NCBI GenBank assembly: GCA_019419555.1
Contig: DXZR01000029.1
Span: forward strand, 1-26,682
Reading direction: 5' to 3'
From: Collinsella sp.
Lineage (GTDB): Bacteria; Actinomycetota; Coriobacteriia; Coriobacteriales; Coriobacteriaceae
DNA length: 26,682 nucleotides
Part shown: one piece after another, positions 23,301-26,682 of the stretch
How the letters are laid out: every line of letters begins with the position of its first letter
How positions within the stretch are numbered: position 1 is the first letter of the stretch
Notes under the pieces: model-generated
Told to the model about the DNA's origin: nothing
Databases searched by the model: none
What the model saw: the letters and a program-made list of their open reading frames with translations, nothing else
Position numbers and translations under genes: made by a program

Positions 23301-24781
23301 TGACCTTCGACCATGCGGGCACCTTTACCTACACGGTCCGCGAGGTGCAGCCGACGGGGGACGCGCCGGGCGTGCCGGGCGTGACCTACACCGGCAAGAC
23401 GTACACCCTGACCTACGTGGTGAAGGACAACAACGACGGCAAGCTGGCGGTAGAGAGCTCCACGGCGAAGCCGAGCAAGGGCACCGAGAACGGCGTCACC
23501 CCCAACACCATGACGTTTGCGAACAGCTACCAGCCGGGCGCGACCTCCTACCAGATCTCCGGCATCAAGGTGCTTGAGAATACCGATTCGGCCACCATGC
23601 GGACGCCCGCCGATGGCGAGTTCACGTTCGCGCTGATTGACGCGGCCACCGGGCAGGAGATTGACCGGACCACGAACGCGGGTATCGCGTTTACCTTCAA
23701 GGCCATCTCGTACACTGCGACTGGTTCGCATACGTACCAGGTGAAGGAGGTTGCGGGCCAAGATGGCACCATCACTTACAGCGATGCGGTGTTGGATGTG
23801 ACGGTGAGCGTGACCGACGACGGCAGCGGCCAGCTGACCGCGACGGCGAACAAGACGGCCGCGGATCTGACCTTCACCAACATCTACACGCCGACGGCAA
23901 CGACGGCGACGATTACCGGAACGAAGGCTCTGACCGGCCGCGACTTGGCCGAGGGTGAGTTCTCCTTCGACCTGAAGGACGCCGACGGTAACGTGGTGCA
24001 GACGGTGCAGAACGGCGCCGACGGCACGTTTGGCTTCGCGCCGCTGCAGCTGGACAAGGTGGGGACGTACGTCTACACCGTGTCCGAGCGGGCAGGGGCG
24101 ACGGCGAACGGCGTCACCTACGACACGACGGTCTTTACCGCGACGGTGACGGTGACGGAGAATGCGGAGACGCACGCGCTGGAGGCGCAGGTTGCCTACA
24201 GCAAGGGCGGCAAGGCTGCGGATGTGGTGGCATTCAGCAACAGCTACGCGCCGGCCGCGACTGAGGTGAAGCTGGGGGCCTCCAAGGTGCTGAGCGGCGA
24301 GGACCTGAAGGAAGGGCAGTTCTCCTTCCAGCTGAAGGATACCGACGGCAAGGTGCTGCAGACCGCCAAGAACGCGGCGGACGGCACGGTGGGCTTCGAG
24401 GCGATCTCGTACGACAAGCCCGGAACGTACGGCTACAGCATCTCCGAGGTGAACGACGCTCAGAAGAACGTGACGTACGACGCGGCCGAGCACCAGGTAA
24501 CGGTGACGGTGACGGACGACGGCGCGGGCCATCTGGTGGCGACGGTAACCTATGACGGTGACGTGGCGCCGGTGTTCAAGAACACGTACACGCCGCCGAC
24601 CACCCCGCCGGTCAACCCGCCGACGGAGCCGCCCGCCAACCCACCGGTGTCGAAGGAGGAGAAGCCGGGTCTGCCGAACATGGGCGATACCAGCTTGTCG
24701 CCGATGGCCCTGGGTGGCATCGCGGGCGGCGCGGTGGTGCTGATCGCCGCAGGCGTTATCCTGCGGCGCCGGAACCGGTAG
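14393..24781 (+). CDS. Giant cell-wall-anchored adhesin with PA14/fibro-slime head and Spy0128-type isopeptide stalk
   Basis: This 3462-residue predicted surface protein starts at ATG 14393 behind GGGGAGGAAA. The alternative ATG at 14504 (residue 38, MSYGRRRG) would give a normal-length signal peptide but has a poor ribosome site. The export signal is basic RRRG then YAIVLALAVALTASFF and AEA. A PA14/fibro-slime domain follows at about 80-397, with GDDDVWVFID at 300 and GGIHN, the calcium/carbohydrate-binding hallmark of adhesins. SpaA-like domains begin near 398 and 703 (KETRVPEGY, KEVSAPKGF), then a DUF5979-like domain at about 953. About 17 FctA/Spy0128 repeats run from about 1103 to 3400, each with an early Lys, a Y-x-Y-x-[IV]-x-E strand and an FTNTY end, the triad of Lys-Asn isopeptide bonds. 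A Pro-rich linker, LPNMG at 3427-3431, a hydrophobic helix and RRRNR complete it. A run of nine G lies in codons 17-19. No sortase gene is nearby. Confidence 0.93.
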   Translation: MQELREMTSRLVNIATGGGCLSRELPGEHRPRERWSVMSYGRRRGLRPVSPYAIVLALAVALTASFFLPLRAEAAISDHTVPTTSPSGTTINLFDYWVNPDDHLSVSGSGGVNAGHKFQFNDGKGDGPLNQWTGGTSPRPGIVNNTLSDGYPKLSEALGDESLRYLFDSSAQTGKTSHFGVTGLLKVQGGYYVYDSSENYAAYNADKNAFDIYGTWGIDKVGDSSHQGQFFPFDAADKVFKEENGQLVQTGIKADNTGDSRYNGGKPVNHHFGLSMSTRFVQPKGGLTNNNNDMTFEFAGDDDVWVFIDDVLVGDIGGIHNRASLSINFHTGDIKVNDNYNGTLKSKYQEAGKAGDTSWEGNTFADDTNHTLKFFYLERGATDSNMELKFNLVTVPESDIIKFDQDGKFVQSAEFALYKTDENFTDTTNDKNALLGSGTTDEAGHLTLTNDDDNGVINFDDLYNKNHGNKYYLLKETRVPEGYRSSLTATGGSMQLEYVPASAENGAGGVIINRGGMDADSVVWKTGAFAGAKETITAPVNVYKADDDLTKSDETVNLKSGILFAVVLKRDKSANADIKNQNNWYAVSGDPSTGMGYTLAEKPSKAGAIEAAKKDLHAFTLNTSGQYQVEIQNLPGDISKYYYLLSGDARKDAEYTVAIYHTTESSIANAKPENTVHVYSDGIADGTNFKRQFATRLLVTNIQNRLFVQKTDTEGKPVDGAKFALYTSRQVTTDANGKVVLKGEQTPYDTLTTGSVGNPVPLEGAGIFPNTSAGNRPLVNGTYFLKEVSAPKGFLLNDTLTKVIVDDYGVHADAGTDDDGVSTFVGPGALMKSLGQFGAEVDIDNTLTWIKGQRQTSDGTLDGNDNLSWNNDAKGGEDEVHLKYGANGRVYQYGPTEEGKPYRLETETGWIRMGITQDVPGDTNAKGARANLDDMNLNALFTGATCVRVANEREASLEVTKKVALPDGLTGNKDAEFTFKFTVPTTAGKTYKAAVFENAGTASEKQVGKMFDLENGREQTITADQTIRVYGLAEGDQYAVQELTDTDKMPAGFTLTKREQGGNALSGEDDSISGTIAKQNANGTLAEANKLVFTNTYSVKPPVTLTNAFWAQKVLRGRDWKDGDSFKIYLRADKGTPMPASAKDAPVSGMKQVVKTVKNGDKFDFGNIEYAKPGTYTYLIAEATPSQNDASWLPGFGYSSASYRVTVTVKDSGDGTLSQPAVKMEQTYTDDGVSHEDSPIEVADKIAKITNAYNTDEETISFNVQKTYADQSGANPLVKDKFTFQLEALGGMKNDAVPSGAIDFGKLATSYSVGASKVPMPKGCTSTTTTAKNDDDGIAAFPQITYTMESENLTYVYKVTEVKDSDTSTSSGIGYDDTVYYVLVKNQQVDNESGTGKCLSSTATYWKADGTQLTDTGGYIPFKNTYTVTQTTSAPVTVQKTLAGRAWETSDAFDFTLTPADDATRDAVKNKVVTQRKATDSDETGDLTTKVEIAGAGDATRSATFGVGDLVFTKSGTYTFNVNETKPTDADKTGIAYDGHTSTVTYTVTDIENGKHTGKLTASVAYDNKQATTDADRQVTDAAAFTNIYAASGTYAGIDVTKTLVGTPLKNGMFPFTIEAMTYNGTTAPEPADTDKSFKNTVGKDDGDDTQTATMSGKLKMNFTQLSYNKVYVYKVSEAHGANAGGYTYDTEYPGDAYVLIAVKPNPDNKGQLYTETTIAKGPGVTALVGGGGNVDALTAEAIKGLDTTTNYVKTVSSRNAKPATPTVPFKNSYKSDASDELTPQVTKKISGVESTEKAFSFTLTATEETQQKIAAGDLGVSDDLAGDAHAESKATKDKIIKDKGQTVDFSNMTFNKAGEYTFTLTEVHNADDDPAADGVQNAGWTMDASAYTATVTVEDVDAKLTVTGVTVKKDGDAEAKPIKAEVKDGKVNLATFTNSYAAKGSVTLAAKKRFTGGALAGNDFSFALYKGDKAEGTPIETVTNDEKGNITFQPINYTEAGDYEYTIKEVTGNDQTIVYDGQKVKVKVSVTDNKNGTLDATVTYGGDKAVPTFTNVKPTTDVTVEATKVLAGKALTDGAFAFGLYQGDTSTGNPVKIVQNDKEGKINLALTGLTIGEYDYKLKEENVGADPTITYDTKAVKVHVSVKAEGDKAKATVTYDGKNDAPTFTNKYQPAETSVALTAKKAYVKPDNTPATLKGGEFTFDLYEGDLTAEQLKGKQPIRSAKNSEDGTVTFPAIDYTKAGEYKYTVAEQEGDLSHVTYDATVHHAVVKVMDNAGKLDAAVTYDGDKANAPTFTNTYTAKGSVELTATKIVAVAPGFTHDTKLKGGEYTFELKDADGKVLGTTTNKADGTVKFTRKFTLSNLGGAASKDFTYTIAEKPGTEPGMVYDTHALIYKVTVADDGTGSLTATPQVTSGDKTFTNTYHPKETSVTLKATKRFTGGELAGGDFTFQLLDKDGNVIQTVQNDKDGKVAFQAISYDTPGDHDYTIKEVAGNDPTVVYDTKDVKVHIKVSDEKGELKATATYDGEADVPTFTNSKPTTDVTVEATKILTGKDLTADAFTFGLYDQAGNEVAKGTNDRGGKVELAVKNLNLGEYDYTLKEEKAGQTVDGVAYDAKKVKVHVKVEQNQGDNNKTKVTVTYDGAATAPTFNNTYDAKGSVILTATKTIKVADGFDHTTKPADGEFTFDLKDAAGNVLDTAKNDANGKVSFTREFQLSDLDGAASKDFTYTIVEQPGAEPGMVYDSHPLTYTVTVTDGGNGALNAKAIVTSASGSDTFTNTYQPAATGLALGAQKSYVKKDDNTPIVPKCGEFTFDVYEGNLTAEQLAGAKPVRTATNGADGSVNFDAFSYAKPGTHEYTIVERKGDLAYVTYDAAVHHAVVTVADNAGTLQASVAYDGTNVTKPSFTNTYEAQATDSGAIALTKSVDVHDGSYQLKAGDFAFELVGSDGSVIQTQKNDAHGKVAFDKLTFDHAGTFTYTVREVQPTGDAPGVPGVTYTGKTYTLTYVVKDNNDGKLAVESSTAKPSKGTENGVTPNTMTFANSYQPGATSYQISGIKVLENTDSATMRTPADGEFTFALIDAATGQEIDRTTNAGIAFTFKAISYTATGSHTYQVKEVAGQDGTITYSDAVLDVTVSVTDDGSGQLTATANKTAADLTFTNIYTPTATTATITGTKALTGRDLAEGEFSFDLKDADGNVVQTVQNGADGTFGFAPLQLDKVGTYVYTVSERAGATANGVTYDTTVFTATVTVTENAETHALEAQVAYSKGGKAADVVAFSNSYAPAATEVKLGASKVLSGEDLKEGQFSFQLKDTDGKVLQTAKNAADGTVGFEAISYDKPGTYGYSISEVNDAQKNVTYDAAEHQVTVTVTDDGAGHLVATVTYDGDVAPVFKNTYTPPTTPPVNPPTEPPANPPVSKEEKPGLPNMGDTSLSPMALGGIAGGAVVLIAAGVILRRRNR
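14441..14449 (+). repeat. Nine-G homopolymer in the 5' coding region
   Basis: The nine G encode Gly-Gly-Gly at codons 17-19, between the best start codon and the signal peptide. With nine the frame is open through the whole gene. With eight, translation reaches TAA within two codons of the tract; with ten, it reaches TGA at 14473. This is the layout of a slipped-strand phase-variation switch. Confidence 0.85.
20225..21679 (+). repeat. Higher-order block 1, domain order A-B-C-D
   Basis: A (20225-20572) begins GSVTLAAKKRFTGG and ends FTNVKPT, lacking the usual Tyr. B (20573-20920) begins TDVTVEATKVL. C (20921-21304) contains KAYVKPDNTP and GDLTAEQL. D (21305-21679) contains TATKIVAVAPGF, GAASKDFTYTI and TEPGMVYD. 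The total of 1455 bp nearly equals block 2. Confidence 0.8.
21680..23137 (+). repeat. Higher-order block 2, domain order A-B-D-C
   Basis: A' (21680-22018) contains KRFTGGELAGGDF and ends FTNSKPT, again lacking Tyr. B' (22019-22369) begins TDVTVEATKIL. D' (22370-22750) contains TATKTIKVADGF, GAASKDFTYTI and AEPGMVYD. C' (22751-23137) contains KSYVKKDDNTP and GNLTAEQL. The total is 1458 bp. Relative to block 1 the last two domains are exchanged. Confidence 0.8.
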
Positions 24782-24810
24782 CTACGGCGGCCGAGAAGGG
24801 CTTTGATTGA

Positions 24811-24847
24811 GGGCGGGTGGTCGCAGGGCACGGCCGCTCGCCCTTTT
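24811..24847 (+). terminator. Rho-independent terminator of the surface-protein gene
   Basis: A GC-rich stem, GGGCGGGTGGTCG against CGGCCGCTCGCCC with a few mismatches, is followed by five T. It lies about 30 bases after the stop codon. Confidence 0.75.
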
Positions 24848-24862
24848 TGGTGAAAGGCTATG

Positions 24863-25085
24863 TTAACCCACCGTTTGCACGTCCGGCTCCAGATGGAACT
24901 CGTACTCCGGCTCCATCATCTTCTTCCGGATCTTTTCGTAGCGCCCGTCGTCGAGCTGCTCGCGCATGAGCGACGTCCTGTCCCCGACGCGTGCGGCCTC
25001 GCGCAGCCATCTGAACCACATCAGGCAGCTGTGGAGCCTGCGGGTCGATACGCCCTTGAACCTCTCGAGGAAGTGGCCGAGCGAA
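24863..25085 (-). pseudogene. IS1595-like transposase, C-terminal fragment
   Basis: About 73 residues remain, reading GHFLERFKGVSTRRL, then CLMWFRWLREA, DDGRYEKIRKKMM and a final stop. The pattern FL-x-RF-x-GVST-x-x-L...WF...GRY matches the C-terminal end of ISXO2-like (IS1595) transposases as I know them. The catalytic part is absent; the frame upstream belongs to a different element. No terminal inverted repeats were recognised. It is a non-functional scar downstream of the adhesin terminator. Confidence 0.55.
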
Positions 25086-25089
25086 CCCT

Positions 25090-25191
25090 GCGCTTCAGCA
25101 TCCTCTGGACCGTGTCCCGCTCGTACCCGGTGAGCCTGCCGTGGGTCCTTGGGACCGCCCTCGCGGCGCCCTTCCCGCCCTTTCCGGACAT
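25090..25191 (-). pseudogene. IS30-family transposase, N-terminal fragment
   Basis: The ATG at 25191 follows GGAGG. The 34 codons MSGKGGKG...THGRLTGYERDTVQRMLKR resemble the N-terminal helix-turn-helix of IS30-family transposases, in which an H-x-x-LT-x-x-ER...ML motif is typical. The reading frame then breaks at about 25089 and the adjacent sequence is the IS1595-like fragment in another frame. It is a truncated remnant without a catalytic domain. Confidence 0.55.
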
Positions 25192-25528
25192 GGCGTCCTC
25201 CGATCTCCCGGGGCCGGCCGATCCGGCCCTCAGGGTATCGGATTCCCAAATTTATCCGTATATGTGCGGATGAATGCGGGAGGCGTTCGGATGAAGTTGT
25301 ATTCAAGGAAAGAGACTGACCCTTTGTCGCATTCCGTGCGGGTTATATGCAGGTATGCCTGCGCACGCTATCATGTATGGGTTAGACCGCAACTATGTAC
25401 CTCATACGCGAAGGGATGCGCATGTATCTGAAGATCGACATGTTCTAGCTGGGCTTACCCCCGCAGCGGCGCCCCGCGCCCCATCAATTCTGCCGATTTT
25501 CGCCTTCACGCATATAAAGGAGTCCGTC
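25192..25528. other. Intergenic region between the IS scars and prfA
   Basis: This stretch holds an inverted repeat ATCCG-N8-CGGAT at 25254-25271, with other ATCCG words nearby, the right half palindrome at 25315-25333, and a small inverted repeat GCAGG/CCTGC near 25350. No stable gene and no confident promoter for prfA were identified. Confidence 0.5.
25314..25333. repeat. Right half of a split GTGACAAAGGG palindrome
   Basis: GACTGA at 25314-25319 is followed by CCCTTTGTCGCATT at 25320-25333, a complete right arm without a left arm. Joined to the half at 14206-14224 it would form a 14-bp stem with one G-T pair and the loop ACTGA. Confidence 0.8.
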
Positions 25529-26596
25529 ATGCGCGACAAGCTCGAAAAGATCATCAAGGCCTACGAGGAGCTCGAGAAGAAGCTTTCCGACCCGGCCGTC
25601 GCCTCCGATATCAAGGAGTTCACGCGTCTCAACAAGGAGTACGCGCACCAGTCCGACCTCATTGCCGCCTCGCGCGAGTACATCGGCGCGCTCGATGACA
25701 TCGAGGCTGCCAAGGAAATGCTGCACGATACCACCGATGCCGATGAGAAGGAGATGCTCCAGATGGACATCTCCGAAAACGAGGCCAAGCTTCCCCAGCT
25801 CGAGGAAGACATCAAGTACATGCTCATCCCGAGCGACCCCAACGACGACAAGAACACCATCGTCGAGATCCGCTCCGCCGCCGGTGGCGACGAGGCGGCC
25901 ATCTTCGCCGGCGACTTGTACAAGATGTACCAGCGCTTTTGCGAGTCGCGCGGCTGGAAGACTACCGTGCTCGATTCCAGCCCCAGCGAGGCCGGTGGCT
26001 TTAAGTCCATCGAGTTCAAGGTCGAGGGCGACCGCGTCTACTCCGTCATGAAGTTCGAGTCCGGCGTGCACCGCGTCCAGCGCGTTCCCAAGACTGAGTC
26101 CCAGGGCCGCATTCAGACCTCCACGGCTACCGTCGCCGTACTTCCCGAGGCCGAGGAGATCGACGTCCAGATCAACCAGTCCGACCTGCGCATCGACACC
26201 TACTGCGCCTCCGGCCCTGGCGGTCAGTGCGTTAACACCACCTACTCCGCCGTGCGCATCACCCACCTGCCCACCAACACCGTGGTGCAGTCGCAGGAGC
26301 AGCGTTCCCAGATCCAGAACCGCGAGGTCTGCATGCAGATGCTGCGCGCCCGTCTGTACGAGATGGAACTCGAGAAGCAGCAGGCCGAGCTCGGTGCCGA
26401 GCGCCAGAGCCAGATCGGCCACGGCAACCGTTCCGAGAAGATCCGTACCTACAACCAGCCCCAGGACCGCGTGACCGATCACCGCATCGGTTTCAACTCC
26501 ACCTACAACGGCGTCCTTCTGGGCGATCAGCTCGGCACCGTCATCGAGGCGCTCGCCGCCGCCGAGCGAGCCGAGAAGCTGGCACAGGCTGTGTAG
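25529..26596 (+). CDS. prfA: Peptide chain release factor 1
   Basis: The 355-residue cytosolic factor recognises UAA and UAG in the ribosomal A site and triggers peptide release. The tripeptide anticodon region is VPKTESQGRIQTS with Pro-Lys-Thr at 187-189, the RF1-type PxT motif. The catalytic GGQ is at 231-233 within ASGPGGQCVNTT, followed by the usual VRITHLPT and SEKIRTYNQPQDRVTDHRIG. Length is standard. The ATG at 25529 follows AAAGGAG; a longer frame from 25355 has no ribosome site. The residue after GGQ is Cys rather than the common His or Ser, and NTTY replaces the usual NTTD. The stop codon overlaps the start of the second 73-nt gene-end element. Confidence 0.97.
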   Translation: MRDKLEKIIKAYEELEKKLSDPAVASDIKEFTRLNKEYAHQSDLIAASREYIGALDDIEAAKEMLHDTTDADEKEMLQMDISENEAKLPQLEEDIKYMLIPSDPNDDKNTIVEIRSAAGGDEAAIFAGDLYKMYQRFCESRGWKTTVLDSSPSEAGGFKSIEFKVEGDRVYSVMKFESGVHRVQRVPKTESQGRIQTSTATVAVLPEAEEIDVQINQSDLRIDTYCASGPGGQCVNTTYSAVRITHLPTNTVVQSQEQRSQIQNREVCMQMLRARLYEMELEKQQAELGAERQSQIGHGNRSEKIRTYNQPQDRVTDHRIGFNSTYNGVLLGDQLGTVIEALAAAERAEKLAQAV

Positions 26597-26667
26597 GTTC
26601 CGCCGTTCTACCGAACGGCGGACCAGCCGACGCTGCGCGGGCCGCATTTGGACAATCTGACGTTCAA
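26595..26667 (+). repeat. 73-nt gene-end element, copy B
   Basis: The element overlaps the prfA TAG stop by two bases. It has the same 9-bp hairpin (26600-26621, loop TACC instead of TGAC), the identical CGACGCTGCGCG block and the GACAAT...TTCAA tail as copy A. What follows is cut off by the window end, so I cannot see whether a terminator comes next. Confidence 0.75.
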
Positions 26668-26682
26668 CTTCAAGGGCGCGAC

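Larger units (their letters stand above)
17698..24592 (+). repeat. Tandem array of about 17 isopeptide-domain repeats
   Basis: Units of about 113-185 codons follow each other, each ending in F-T/K-N-x-Y or a close variant. The approximate unit starts are 17698, 18161, 18687, 19168, 19724, 20225, 20573, 20921, 21305, 21680, 22019, 22370, 22751, 23138, 23540, 23897 and 24257. The first five are longer and more diverged; units from 20225 on are regular at about 115-130 codons. The first five boundaries are estimates. Confidence 0.8.

Noticed and set aside
24860..25273. 137-codon plus-strand frame downstream of the adhesin
   Set aside because: It is antisense to the transposase fragments and has no ribosome site or domain.
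25416..25448. Ten-codon ORF (MRMYLKIDMF) upstream of prfA
   Set aside because: It is very short, with ambiguous start spacing and no sign of attenuation structure or conservation that I can judge.

Overview
The window looks like a chromosomal segment of a high-GC gut actinobacterium of the class Coriobacteriia, most likely Collinsella. That is inferred from codon use, from the gene content (an RF1 of actinobacterial type, two AAA/DUF4143 ATPases, a Spy0128-type surface protein) and from dense families of short intergenic palindromes. No rRNA or tRNA gene is present to confirm it, and I could not run a database search.

Layout. 1-860: remnant of an IS110-family element (transposase N-terminal half, minus strand, plus its upstream non-coding end) that appears to abut a disrupted palindromic repeat. 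1058-2204: pyridoxal/pyridoxamine kinase overlapping a small cysteine-rich TIGR04076-like gene. 2286-3748: AAA/DUF4143 ATPase preceded by three direct repeats spaced exactly 33 bp apart. 3844-5875 (minus): low-molecular-weight tyrosine phosphatase and an MFS exporter. 6153-7576: second AAA/DUF4143 ATPase preceded by two perfect palindromes sharing a core. 7703-9533: a single-pass membrane protein of unknown function and a LacX-like aldose epimerase. 9828-12720: a polar amino acid ABC transporter operon (Tat-type lipoprotein, permease, ATPase), followed by an M20/CPS1-like metallopeptidase at 12778-14205. 14393-24781: one giant cell-surface protein of about 3460 residues. 24863-25191: abutting scraps of IS1595-like and IS30-like transposases. 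25529-26596: prfA.

The giant protein has a signal peptide, a PA14/fibro-slime head, SpaA-like domains, about 17 Spy0128/FctA-type isopeptide repeats and a C-terminal sorting region whose motif reads LPNMG. A run of nine G lies between its best-supported start codon and its signal peptide. Loss or gain of one G stops translation within about ten codons, so the gene is a strong candidate for slippage-driven phase variation. Inside the stalk, four repeat types A-B-C-D are followed by a second block in the order A-B-D-C.

The most unexpected structure is at the edges of this locus. The M20 peptidase stop codon is followed by exactly the left half of a palindromic repeat common in this window, and the right half lies upstream of prfA. 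Both breakpoints carry GACTGA. Removing the intervening 11.1 kb would restore a complete 14-bp-stem hairpin. The adhesin locus therefore looks like a cassette inserted into the loop of an intergenic palindrome. The IS110 remnant may likewise have landed in a different palindromic repeat. Three dispersed repeat families are described: the GTGACAAAGGG palindromes, a 73-nt element found after two unrelated genes, and a 47-bp exact repeat.
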